Assembly (NCBI RefSeq): GCF_048595595.1
Contig: NZ_CP184347.1
Direction: 5' to 3' (one strand)
DNA: 64,000 nt
From: Bacteroides pyogenes_A
Lineage (GTDB): Bacteria > Bacteroidota > Bacteroidia > Bacteroidales > Bacteroidaceae
The notes beneath the pieces are model-generated. The model worked only from the letters and a program-made list of their open reading frames with translations, searched no databases and had not been told where the DNA came from. The translations under genes were made by a program, and so were the position numbers. Positions 51,570-59,858 of the stretch are shown in pieces (position 1 is the stretch's first letter; every line of letters begins with the position of its first letter).

Positions 51570-53100
51570 GGTCAGTAAGGTGCAGTTCAAAGAGCGGATC
51601 CTTGATAACTATGATATTGGTTGCGAACTGGTGGCGTTCAGCAATGCACGTGGTGGTACACTGGTTGTTGGCGTGAAGGACAAAACTGGTAGCGTCAATC
51701 CTTTATCGTATCAGGAAGTACAGGAAACCACTAATACACTTGGCAACATCGCATCAGAAAATGTTGTTCCTGCCATCCTTGTTGATGTGGAAACAATTTC
51801 TGTGGATGGCGGAAGTCTTGTTGTGGCTCATATTAAGGAAGGACTGAATAAGCCCTACCATGACAATCGAGGAGTTGTGTGGGTGAAGAACGGTGCAGAC
51901 AAACGTAAAGTGTTCGACAATGCAGAACTTGCCGAGATGATGACTGACTGTGGCAGTTTTTCGCCTGATGAAGCAGGAGTAAGAGATGCCACCATCAAAG
52001 ATTTAGACGAGAGTACCATCAAAATCTTCCTAGGCAATAAGTTCGAAAAGGTACTAACAAGAAAAGGCTTGGTGGGAGATGCATTCCGCGAAGCCTCTTT
52101 AGATACTGTCTGTTTCGCTATCGCCAGTGGGCACAATGGAGAGAAACTGTTGCGTAACCTACGTTTCATCCGTCCCGATGGAAAAATCACAGTGGCTGCA
52201 ATGTTATTGTTTGGAAAGTACACTCAGCGTTGGCTTCCAGTAATGACGGCAAAGTGTATTTGCTTTGTGGGTAACAATCTTGGAGGTACACAATTTCGTG
52301 ATAAAGTGAATGATGCCAACATTGAGGGCAATCTGCTTCATCAGTTTGAGACTATTATGGATTTCTTCACCCGAAACTTGCGTCATATACAAGTTGGGGA
52401 TGAGTTTAACTCGAAGGGAGTATTGGAGATACCATATACCAGTCTTGTTGAATTTACCGTAAATGCTTTGGTACATCGCTCACTTAATGCGAAAGCTCCT
52501 ATACGCATCTTTATCTTTGACGACAGGGTTGAGATACACAGCCCTGGAACTCTCCCTAATGGACTTACTGTAGATGATATTGTTGTGGGAACTTCCATGC
52601 CACGCAATATGTTCCTTTTTACAAATGCCATTCATTTGCTTCCCTACACAGGAGCAGGTAGTGGTATGCTTCGTGCATTGTCGGAGGACGTGAAAGTCTC
52701 GTTCACTAACAACGACAGGACTAATGAGTTCGTGATCACTATAAATAGGCCGGAAAGTAATCAATTCAATGCTGACTCTGACACCAAACTTAGATACTCT
52801 GACACTGACTCTGACACTTCTAACGCCAACTCTGACACCAAACTTAGGTACTCTAACACTGGCTTAGATACCAACTCTGACACTAGACGTCCTAAAATAA
52901 CGAACAAGCAGAGGGATATAGTAAACTTCTGCAGTGTGCCACGTAGCAGCAAAGAAATTCTTAAAAGGGCAGGTGTGACATATCATAGCAAGAATATTCA
53001 GACATACATCATGGCTCTTGTTGAGGCTGGTTATCTTGAGATGACCAATCCTGAGCATCCCAATGCAAGCAATCAAAAATATAGGCGAAGTAAAAAATGA
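51529..53100 (+). CDS. AlbA_2 / HATPase_c_4 protein (Schlafen-like DNA-binding ATPase)
   Basis: 523 residues. The N-terminal AlbA_2 domain (about 10-125) has KVQFKERILDNYDIGCELVAFSNARGGTLVVGV in two blocks and HIKEGLNKPYHDNRGVVWVKNGADKR. A GHKL-type C-terminal ATPase-like region (about 290-400) has EIPYTSLVEFTVNALVHRSL and VEIHSPGTLPNG. A Ser/Asp-rich linker with three SDT-type repeats (SDTKLRYS twice, about 412-452) leads to a winged helix. Such proteins sit with XRE regulators in mobile islands and are suspected in regulation or phage defence. Confidence 0.82.
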   Translation: MKEIDIIQQIKLGEVSKVQFKERILDNYDIGCELVAFSNARGGTLVVGVKDKTGSVNPLSYQEVQETTNTLGNIASENVVPAILVDVETISVDGGSLVVAHIKEGLNKPYHDNRGVVWVKNGADKRKVFDNAELAEMMTDCGSFSPDEAGVRDATIKDLDESTIKIFLGNKFEKVLTRKGLVGDAFREASLDTVCFAIASGHNGEKLLRNLRFIRPDGKITVAAMLLFGKYTQRWLPVMTAKCICFVGNNLGGTQFRDKVNDANIEGNLLHQFETIMDFFTRNLRHIQVGDEFNSKGVLEIPYTSLVEFTVNALVHRSLNAKAPIRIFIFDDRVEIHSPGTLPNGLTVDDIVVGTSMPRNMFLFTNAIHLLPYTGAGSGMLRALSEDVKVSFTNNDRTNEFVITINRPESNQFNADSDTKLRYSDTDSDTSNANSDTKLRYSNTGLDTNSDTRRPKITNKQRDIVNFCSVPRSSKEILKRAGVTYHSKNIQTYIMALVEAGYLEMTNPEHPNASNQKYRRSKK

Positions 53101-53231
53101 ACTCACATATATTCACCAACAAGAACGGCAACACACTGATGCGCGAATTTGAAAGAGTTCTTGATTTCATTACAAACAAAGACAAACTGTACAATATCTC
53201 TAAAAACACAACGATATGGAATACGGAATAG
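53097..53231 (+). CDS. Possible 44-residue ORF, truncated helicase/PLD-type N-terminus
   Basis: ATG 53097 overlaps the upstream stop (ATGA) and the frame runs to TAG 53229-53231, overlapping the GIY-YIG start. It begins MNSHIFTNKNGNTLMREFE, which recalls the opening of some PLD-type restriction helicases and then ends abruptly. Either a coupled small protein or the stump of a deleted defence helicase. Confidence 0.4.
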   Translation: MNSHIFTNKNGNTLMREFERVLDFITNKDKLYNISKNTTIWNTE

Positions 53232-53845
53232 TTTATCTTCTGACAAACCCTGTGATGCCAGGACTTGTAAAAATAGGCATGACCACACAGGAAGACATTG
53301 ATAAACGGATGAAGGAACTTTATACCACAGGAGTTCCCGTTCCGTTTGAGTGTAAGTTTGCGTGCAAGGTCAAGAAAAGTGATTGTCTCAAAATTGAGAA
53401 AGCCCTTCATAAAGCTTTTGATCCTCAGCGCATCAACCAGAACCGTGAGTTCTTCCGTATCAACGTGGAGCAGGCACAAGCCATCCTCGAACTTTTCCAT
53501 CATGAAGATGTGACGGAAGAAGTGACGGATGAGATACAGAATGACCTCACTGATGAGGACAAAGCTGCCAGCACAAAAGCACAAGCCAAACGTCCACCAC
53601 TCAACTTCTATGAGATGGGGTTGCAGAAAGGCGATATTCTCATATGGAAAGATGCCCCATCAATTTCTGTTACCATTCTTTCAGAGCGTAAAGTGTGTTA
53701 TGAAGGAGAAGAAACTTCTATTAGTGCGCTTTCTGCTAAGCTAAAAGGCTATAAGGTCAAGCATATACAGCCCACACCGCACTGGTTTTTCAACGACCGT
53801 CCTCTAAGTGAAATCTATGACGAAACGTATCCATTTGAAGAGTGA
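53216..53845 (+). CDS. GIY-YIG nuclease-like protein with RAMA-like C-terminal domain
   Basis: 209 residues. The N-terminal GIY-YIG/T5orf172 domain (1-95) shows GIVYLLTN, LVKIGMTTQ, the Arg in DKRMKELYTTGVPVPF, and LHKAFDPQRINQNREFF with the catalytic Glu region. After a charged linker the C-terminal domain (about 125-205) reads LNFYEMGLQKGDILIWKD, RKVCYEGEETSISALSAKL and HWFFNDRPLSEIYDETY. This resembles the RAMA module that accompanies restriction-modification proteins. Likely a DNA-targeting defence or mobile-element function. Confidence 0.72.
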   Translation: MEYGIVYLLTNPVMPGLVKIGMTTQEDIDKRMKELYTTGVPVPFECKFACKVKKSDCLKIEKALHKAFDPQRINQNREFFRINVEQAQAILELFHHEDVTEEVTDEIQNDLTDEDKAASTKAQAKRPPLNFYEMGLQKGDILIWKDAPSISVTILSERKVCYEGEETSISALSAKLKGYKVKHIQPTPHWFFNDRPLSEIYDETYPFEE

Positions 53846-53996
53846 AGACATATATAGGCTGCCTCTAAGCTTGCTCATGAGTGTGGCAAGGATATGCCAA
53901 GAGCAGGAGAAAAGCAAAACAAAAAAAGATAAACGAAACATTCAAAAGATTCTAATGTATTATGGCAACCTGGCAACATACAGACATCATCGTTGA
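53817..53996 (+). CDS. Possible small ORF between GIY-YIG and DUF1848 genes
   Basis: About 59 residues from ATG 53817 (alternative 53808), Lys/Arg-rich (EKSKTKKDKRNIQK). It overlaps both neighbours and fills the 116-base gap. No family recognised. It could be a spurious frame. Confidence 0.3.
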   Translation: MTKRIHLKSEDIYRLPLSLLMSVARICQEQEKSKTKKDKRNIQKILMYYGNLATYRHHR

Positions 53997-55026
53997 TGGG
54001 TTGCCTGTGAAAGCACAGGCTCCCCTCATCGTTTCTGCAAGTAGGAGTACCGACATTCCGGCATTCTATGCTGATTGGTTATTCCATCGTTTACAGAAGG
54101 GGTATTCCGCATGGACGAATCCGTTCAATGGCGTAAAGTCGTATGTTTCATATGAGAAAACTCGCTTCATTGTGTTTTGGTCAAAGAATCCACGACCATT
54201 GTTGCCATATTTGCATATTCTTAAAGAGCGTAGCATTAAATGCTATGTTCAATATACCCTGAATGACTATGAACAGGAGAAGTTAGAAAAAGTGCCTTCT
54301 CTTGTTAAACGCATAGAAACATTCAAGTTGCTTGTTGAACAACTTGGCAAGGGTGCTGTTATCTGGCGGTTTGACCCCATGATGCTGACAGATGACATAT
54401 CTGTGGATGATTTGCTTTGGAAAGTTCAGAATATTGGTGACCAACTGAAAGATTACACAGAGAAGTTGGTATTCAGCTATGCTGACATTGCCATGTATAG
54501 GAAGGTAAAACATAATCTTGAAGTCAGTGGCATATCATACCATGAGTGGGATACAGAGCAAATGGAAGAGTTTGCCGACAAACTGTCTATTATGAATCGT
54601 GAGCGTGGCTGGAACTTCCAACTCGCGACTTGTGGTGAAAAAATAGACATCTCAAAATATGGCATTCAGCGTAATCGCTGCATAGATGGAGACCTCATCA
54701 CTCGTTTGGCTTGGGACGACGAGGAACTGATGGACTTCATGAAAGTAAAGATAGAGAAAGTTCCTGTACCAACGCTGTTTGGCGATCCCCAATTGCCCAA
54801 AGGAGCAATACTCCTGCCTCATAACCATTACTTCATCAGTAAGCACAAGAAAGACCAAGGCCAGCGGCAATTCTGTGAGTGCATGGCCTCTAAGGACATT
54901 GGTGAGTACAACACCTGTCCACATCTTTGCGAATACTGTTATGCTAACACCACCAAACAATTGGCATTGCAAAATTGGAAGCAACACCAGGAGAATAAAT
55001 TTGCAGAAACAATAACAGGAAGATAA
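53962..55026 (+). CDS. DUF1848 protein with C-terminal cysteine cluster
   Basis: 354 residues. It opens APLIVSASRSTDIPAFYADW, followed by FIVFWSKNPRPLLP, VIWRFDPMML and FAD-type KLSIMNRERGWNFQLATC. The C-terminus has FCECMASKDIGEYNTCPHLCEYCYAN, here split, with a CPHLCEYC cluster plus further Cys that fits an iron-sulfur site as in DUF1848 (a radical-SAM-like family of unknown reaction). It is part of the same-strand island run. Confidence 0.8.
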   Translation: MATWQHTDIIVDGLPVKAQAPLIVSASRSTDIPAFYADWLFHRLQKGYSAWTNPFNGVKSYVSYEKTRFIVFWSKNPRPLLPYLHILKERSIKCYVQYTLNDYEQEKLEKVPSLVKRIETFKLLVEQLGKGAVIWRFDPMMLTDDISVDDLLWKVQNIGDQLKDYTEKLVFSYADIAMYRKVKHNLEVSGISYHEWDTEQMEEFADKLSIMNRERGWNFQLATCGEKIDISKYGIQRNRCIDGDLITRLAWDDEELMDFMKVKIEKVPVPTLFGDPQLPKGAILLPHNHYFISKHKKDQGQRQFCECMASKDIGEYNTCPHLCEYCYANTTKQLALQNWKQHQENKFAETITGR

Positions 55027-55080
55027 TTATGCCATATGCAGAAGACATAAAACAATGTAATAATATTGATGACATTATTT

Positions 55081-55106
55081 TGTAAAGTATCAATAGATAC
55101 GCTACA
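55081..55106. promoter_or_regulatory. 26-bp palindrome before the IS481-type transposase
   Basis: tgtaaagtatc and gatacgctaca pair at 9 of 11 positions around aata, 44 bases before the transposase ATG. It could be an operator or the left end of the insertion element; no matching right end was found. Confidence 0.45.
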
Positions 55107-55149
55107 CTTTTTCTTTTCGTAGGCAAATCTTAATCCGTATCTTCGTTGC

Positions 55150-56142
55150 ATGAAAGAAGATATACGGAAAATACGGATGCGCCAAAAATGGCTTGAGCTA
55201 TACGCCGAAACGGGTTCTGTGACAAAAACTGCCCTTCGGTGCGGGATTGCCCGTTCCACGTTATACCGTTGGATAAATCGCGAGAAAGAACAAGGCAAGT
55301 CGGAATTGTCCGATAAGTCTAAACGTCCATCAAGACTTGCCAACATGAAGATAACACCTGAAATTGAAACCATTATCCTTAATCTGCGTGAGACGAGAAG
55401 ATGGGGAGCGCAACGGATTGCCAACTATCTGCTTAGGAAGAGAATAAAACTCTCAGCTATGACGGTGTGGCGTGTGCTGAAAAAGCATCAGGTCAAAGCT
55501 GTTGTGAAACGGCGTAAAAAGTCAGACTATATCCGATATAGTAAAGAAATTCCCGGGGAAAGGGTTCAGCTGGATGTAATGAAAGTACGAAACGGAGCAT
55601 ACCAGTTCACGGCCATAGATGATTGTACCCGTTTGAGAACCATTCGTGTATATCCCAATAAAAAAGCGGAAAGTACAATTCATTTTCTAGGAGAGATACT
55701 GAACACCTTTCCTTTTCCCGTTCAGCGGATACAAACTGATTGGGGAACAGAATTTTTCAATTATGACTTCCAATATGAACTGCATGACCATTTTATCAAA
55801 TTTAGACCAATCAAACCAAGGGCTCCACATCTGAATGGCAAAGTTGAAAGGTCTCAGCAGACCGATAAGACAGAGTTTTGGAATCTTATAAATTTGTCGG
55901 ACAAGACACTTGATTTGAATGTGATGGCTATGGAATGGCAGGAGTTCTACAATAAGAAACGACCACATTCCTCACTGAACGGCAAGACTCCGATGCAAAA
56001 ACTTAAGTCTGTCGAGCACCTTGTTCCGATCCAGCCCGACGTGAGTGAAAAATTCTGGGAGTCAAACGAAGAAATACTTCCACGTAATTACAAGTATCTT
56101 AAATTCATAAAACATCGAAATAAGAAAACTGTTATTCGATAA
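55150..56142 (+). mobile_element. IS481-family transposase
   Basis: 330 residues. An N-terminal HTH (TGSVTKTALRCGIARSTLYRWI) with an HTH_32-like second helix (RRWGAQRIANYLLRK) is followed by the rve integrase core: first Asp in VQLDVMKV, second Asp in QTDWGTEF, and the Glu in HLNGKVERSQQTDKTEF, giving the DDE triad. The frame is intact. Clear terminal inverted repeats were not identified. It is the last gene of the island on the plus strand. Confidence 0.88.
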
Positions 56143-56172
56143 GTCGTGGAGAATCAAAATATATCACAGATT

Positions 56173-56260
56173 ATTTTACGCTTTTAAACTCATCGGTCGG
56201 GGAACGGCCAGCGCCAAGGGGCGGGACCACCCGTCCCGACGAGCGTAAAAATTTAGTAAG
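56173..56260. other. Structured GC-rich element after the transposase
   Basis: ttttacgct and agcgtaaaa pair at the outside, ctc-tcggtcggg with cccgacgag next, and ggcggga / tcccg inside, forming a long branched stem in otherwise AT-rich DNA. It may be the transposase terminator, the right end of the IS, or an element-specific recombination or transfer site. Confidence 0.5.
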
Positions 56261-56445
56261 CTAATGTAGTGAATCTGTTGTTATAGCACATATTAAAATG
56301 TACTACCAGTTTGACATCTTTCAGTCTTCTGATTCAATTACGTGAAAAAGCATTTCATAAGCTCACATGTAATCACACAGCGTTTCAGAAGGTCACCCCA
56401 AGGTCACTTCCGACACTCTATGTTCACCTTATGTTCGCCAATAAA

Positions 56446-56475
56446 AGAAAAAGCAGCTACGAAATTCGTAACTGC
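56446..56475 (-). terminator. Terminator of tRNA-Met
   Basis: On the minus strand gcagttac / gtagctgc-type stem (one mismatch) with a T5 tail, 14 bases after the tRNA 3' end. Confidence 0.75.
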
Positions 56476-56488
56476 CTGATTTCCTTCG

Positions 56489-56562
56489 TGGACCAGCCTG
56501 GGCTTGAACCAGGGACCTCCAGATTATGAGTCTGTTGCTCTAACCAACTGAGCTACAAGTCC
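56489..56562 (-). tRNA. tRNA-Met (CAU)
   Basis: 74 bases on the minus strand: ggacttg acceptor, D-arm tagctcagttggttagagc, anticodon loop with CAT (actcataat), T-loop ggttcaagcc, discriminator A, no CCA. One acceptor pair is mismatched (T-T). Its 3' half is matched by the decayed copy at 50884-50971. Confidence 0.93.
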
Positions 56563-56760
56563 GTTGCATTTGATCTTTTTTAATGCGGTAGCAAAGGTAG
56601 AGCTTTTTATGGAGTTATGCAAGATTTTATGGCAAAAAAACGTTGGACCTTTCTCGCTACGAGGAATGGGCTATGATGTGCCGATAGGATAGTAATGACG
56701 GGACCGGCTTTATGCTCCGTGTAAACTGACTCGGAAGTGGTATCCTGTCTGTTCGCCCTT

Positions 56761-57987
56761 TCAGGGCTTCCCTGTTTTTACTATCAGCGACGGATGGCAT
56801 CCGTAAAAAGCTTTTTCTCCGCGTTGTTTCAAGCTTGTCGGTATCCATATAGTTCTCAGGTTTGGACAATTTTCTATGGCGTAGTCATTAATCTCCTCCG
56901 TGCCTTCCGCAAAGATTAGTTCTTCCAGCCCGTTGTGTCGGGTGATCAGGTTTTTGTCCACGAATTTAATCGGCTTTAGTTCCACCCGCTTTACTTTGCC
57001 GGGGATGTAGAGCGGTATGTTCGTCTTTTCTCCTTTTTTAGGGTAAACGGCTCCCTTGTAATTTTCGAGATGCGGATTGTCCTTGCTGATGATTAAGTCT
57101 GTCAGCATTGTGCCGTAATGGAGTAAGCCCATGCTTGTTTCACCGCCGAGTGATTGTATCCGCTTGCCTAAAACGATCTCTTCTACCTGACCCGGAATGG
57201 CAGACTGCGGATTGAAACAGGTTACCTCTACTCCGCCGATATGGTCCGGAACGGTCAGCCGTTTCTTCTGTGTCTGCTTCACGTTTGTTGCGGCAAGCAT
57301 CTCTTCGATAAATTCATATTCGAAGTCGTCATCGGAAAACAAGACTCCGTCCAGACTCTGCGGAATCAGGTCTTTCTCATATTTTCCCGTTTCGTCTATA
57401 TCGTATATCGGGCCGTTGGTGGGGTCGGCTACTATCCATTTGCCGTCTACCCGTACATAATTCCAGGCATGACCGCCCCAAACACGCCCCATATTTAAAA
57501 AACCGTTGGTGACGAATGCGGAAATATGTTGCGTGTGACACATCACCTTGAGCAGATCGGCATACCCTTGACAAACCGCCTGTTTGTTTTTGAATACGGC
57601 ATACGGCCTGTTGTCTCCCAACTCGTATTTTATGTTTTTGCGAATCCAGTCGTATATGGAATTGAACTTTTCTTTTTCCGTCTTCAACCCCTTCACCAGC
57701 GATTGGGTGAAAGTGGCAATTTCCTTGTATTCGGTTTCAGAGATACTGATCCGTCCCATTTGCCTGGAGCGTTCGGGCGCAATTCGGGGAAGCAAAAGCT
57801 TCACTTTTTGGGCACCGCTTCCTTCCAGCCGTAGGATTTCTCCTCCGGTTTCCTCAGGCTGTGTTTCTGTTTCTTTGGGTTGTTCTTTCTGTTCTTTATT
57901 TTCGTTGAGCGGATCTTCCGAAGTGCATGCGCCCATGCTCAACATAGCCGTCAAGCTGCATAGAAAGAGTGTTCGATGTAATTTCAT
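56761..57987 (-). CDS. Transglutaminase-like lipoprotein with leucine-rich (BspA-type) C-terminus
   Basis: 408 residues. Lipobox SMGAC (Cys21) is followed by a Glu/Lys/Gln-rich linker (about 25-48). The transglutaminase-like core (about 100-200) has the catalytic Cys in KQAVCQGYADLL, His in GGHAWNYVRV and Asp in WIVADPTNG. The C-terminal third has short LRR_5-type units (LEELIFAEGTEEINDYAIENCPNLRTIWIP, in two parts) as in BspA surface proteins. Likely a surface or periplasmic protease-like or crosslinking enzyme. Confidence 0.85.
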   Translation of the reverse strand: MKLHRTLFLCSLTAMLSMGACTSEDPLNENKEQKEQPKETETQPEETGGEILRLEGSGAQKVKLLLPRIAPERSRQMGRISISETEYKEIATFTQSLVKGLKTEKEKFNSIYDWIRKNIKYELGDNRPYAVFKNKQAVCQGYADLLKVMCHTQHISAFVTNGFLNMGRVWGGHAWNYVRVDGKWIVADPTNGPIYDIDETGKYEKDLIPQSLDGVLFSDDDFEYEFIEEMLAATNVKQTQKKRLTVPDHIGGVEVTCFNPQSAIPGQVEEIVLGKRIQSLGGETSMGLLHYGTMLTDLIISKDNPHLENYKGAVYPKKGEKTNIPLYIPGKVKRVELKPIKFVDKNLITRHNGLEELIFAEGTEEINDYAIENCPNLRTIWIPTSLKQRGEKAFYGCHPSLIVKTGKP

Positions 57988-58082
57988 GATATATTCTCTG
58001 TTTGTGTGGATATAGATTGTTTGTAAAAGGTTTTGCCGCAGTGTGTTTGCCTTGTTCGCTGTACCGATATTGCTTTCGAGGG

Positions 58083-58185
58083 GATGTGTCCCGGAGAAGG
58101 CAGCTCTCTCAGACCAACCGCCTCCATCGCCTCGAAAGCGATGTCATCGAGGAGATGTATCCCGCAGAAGGCAGCTCTCTTAGAA
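58083..58185. repeat. Two-copy repeat, 71-bp step
   Basis: gatgt-tcccg-agaaggcag followed by ctctct occurs at about 58083 and 58154; the sequence between is unlike. It lies between the transglutaminase and DUF4491 genes. Confidence 0.6.
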
Positions 58186-58491
58186 CTTGTATTTCCGCTT
58201 GGGGTTCTTCGGGAACCATCCTTTCTTCACCCGCTTTTCCTGGTCGAACACTTCTTTGATGGTCCAGAATGAAGAAAAGGCAAAAACACCCAATAAGGAG
58301 GAAATGATGACATTGCTCACGCTCAATGAAGCTATGACGCCTATGACTCCCCCTATCAGAAATATCCACCAGCATTTGGTACCCCAATAATATTCGGCTT
58401 TCACCACTAAGGGGTGGAAAAGGCCGATAATCAAAAAAGTACAAATCCCGATGAATAATCCCGCCAAATGATAATCGTAAAGAAACTCCAT
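58180..58491 (-). CDS. DUF4491 membrane protein
   Basis: 103 residues with three predicted membrane segments (about 8-27, 42-60, 60-80). YHLAGLFIGICTFLIIGLFHPLV in two blocks, KCWWIFL and the Lys/Arg-rich end (VKKGWFPKNPKRKY) are the DUF4491 pattern. Function unknown. It follows the Lrp-type gene by four bases on the same strand. Confidence 0.78.
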   Translation of the reverse strand: MEFLYDYHLAGLFIGICTFLIIGLFHPLVVKAEYYWGTKCWWIFLIGGVIGVIASLSVSNVIISSLLGVFAFSSFWTIKEVFDQEKRVKKGWFPKNPKRKYKF

Positions 58492-58495
58492 TCGC

Positions 58496-58960
58496 TTATT
58501 TATCTATACGGATGGGGATTTCTTTCTTGATGCTTTGCTCCAGCGAAATCAATGTCTCGGTAGCCACTACGCCCGGAATCTCCTGCATTCTGTTGTTCAG
58601 CAGATCCATGAGGTGTTCGTTGTCGCATGCGTAAACTTTCGTCAGCATGGTGTATGCTCCTGTGGTGAAATGGCATTCCACAATCTCCGGAATTTTCTCC
58701 AGCTGGGCGACAACGGTTTTGTACATAGATCCTTTTTCGAGTTTGATTCCGACGTATGTACATGTTCTGTAACCCAATGATTTGGGGTTTACATGATATC
58801 CCGAACCTACAATCACTCCCATATCGATCAGCCTTTGTACGCGTTGGTGGATGGCCGCTCGTGACACACCGCATTCTGCTGCTACATCTTTAAAAGGGAT
58901 ACGGGCATTCTGAGAGATAATCTCCAAAATCTGCCTGTCGAGGTTATCTATTTTCTCCAT
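58496..58960 (-). CDS. Lrp/AsnC-family transcriptional regulator
   Basis: 154 residues from the ATG at 58958-58960 (MEKIDNLDRQIL); the longer opening to 58993 is less likely. It has an N-terminal winged HTH (IPFKDVAAECGVSRAAIHQRVQRL) and a C-terminal RAM ligand-binding domain with IVECHFTTGAYTMLTKVYA, where amino acids usually bind. It controls amino-acid metabolism in relatives. It is co-transcribed with DUF4491. Confidence 0.9.
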   Translation of the reverse strand: MEKIDNLDRQILEIISQNARIPFKDVAAECGVSRAAIHQRVQRLIDMGVIVGSGYHVNPKSLGYRTCTYVGIKLEKGSMYKTVVAQLEKIPEIVECHFTTGAYTMLTKVYACDNEHLMDLLNNRMQEIPGVVATETLISLEQSIKKEIPIRIDK

Positions 58961-59166
58961 AATAATAAGTTTGTAATTTTCGTTTATTAGCAAATAGTAA
59001 GCAAATATAGAGATTTATTTTAATTTCTCTTCTAATTTGAGAAGAAAAGATGCAGAAACGAAAAAACAGGCATCCAGAATGGACACCTTCTTCTTTTTGT
59101 TTTCTCCGTTAGCTTCGTTATGCCGTATGTTTCCTGTTTATCCGCCATGAGCCTCGTTGGGTGAAA

Positions 59167-59296
59167 CAGGCGAGCAGCTTGTTGGGTCCCGCCACCGTAA
59201 TGGGAGCGGAAGATACTTCGATGATGCTATGCAGGCGAGCAGCTTGTTGAGCTCCGCCACCGTGATGAGAGCGGAGAATACTTCGATGATGTTCCT
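59167..59296. repeat. Two full 65-bp repeats
   Basis: caggcgagcagcttgttg ... gccaccgt-atg-gagcgga ... atacttcgatgatg occurs at 59167 and 59232, conserved over the whole unit. It lies in the 530-bp gap between lrp and the next gene; nothing else was recognised there. Confidence 0.85.
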
Positions 59297-59490
59297 GTCA
59301 TTGAGCGTCTTACTGGTTTTATGAAACAACTTTGCGGCTACTTTGTGTTTAGCAACAGGTTTCTTTAAAAATGAGAAGAATTTGCTTTGTTTTTGTATCT
59401 TTATGTTATAATATTGCAAATAACCGAAAAGTTCACTGCCGATATTGGGAACTGTTCAGACCGGACTGATGAAAGGCGCGGATATCGAAA

Positions 59491-59790
59491 AAAGTATTGT
59501 TATTATTCGGAATGTTATTGACTGCAAACGTTGGGGTGGCTAAAGATGGTGATGAGGTAACTTATCAGGCTATTATTACCGATTGTGGTACTGTATATCA
59601 AATTCCCGCAGGGTGTTCGGTGGACTTGGCTTGTAAGCTTCTTGACTACTACACTAAAATAGATTGTGGAGGGATAAGTGGTGGCGAAGAGGCGGTAATG
59701 ATAAATATAATAAATAATAGAAGTTGCTCCGCAGCATATTGCCGATTAAGTAAATGTGAAATGGAGGTTTATCATACATCGCTTGCATGA
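59491..59790 (+). CDS. Possible small exported protein without a clear start
   Basis: The frame reads KKVLLLFGMLLTANVGVAKDGDEVTYQAIITDCGTVY, in parts a signal-peptide-like opening followed by a short Cys-containing mature part (CGTVYQIPAGCSVDLACKLL). No ATG precedes the signal part; TTG 59497 or the internal ATG at 59512 would be needed, so it may be a degraded small gene. It precedes the GLPGLI gene on the same strand. Confidence 0.35.
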   Translation, partial: KVLLLFGMLLTANVGVAKDGDEVTYQAIITDCGTVYQIPAGCSVDLACKLLDYYTKIDCGGISGGEEAVMINIINNRSCSAAYCRLSKCEMEVYHTSLA

Positions 59791-59858
59791 ATTCGCACAT
59801 GCGACTGCCGATTAAGTAAATGTCAGATGGAAATTTATCAGATAAAAAGAATATAATT

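Larger units (their letters stand above)
50884..56562. mobile_element. Small tRNA-Met-associated island (about 5.6 kb)
   Basis: Bounded by tRNA-Met on the right and its displaced 3' half on the left, sharing a 15-base core in the anticodon loop. Contents: XRE regulator, AlbA/ATPase, a helicase-like stump, GIY-YIG/RAMA-like, DUF1848 and an IS481-type transposase, all on the plus strand. Composition is AT-richer than the flanking housekeeping genes. No site-specific integrase is left, so the island is probably defective. Confidence 0.62.

Noticed and set aside
59138..59419. 93-residue minus-strand frame
   Set aside because: Half of it is the translation of the 65-bp repeat. No family resemblance or ribosome-binding context.
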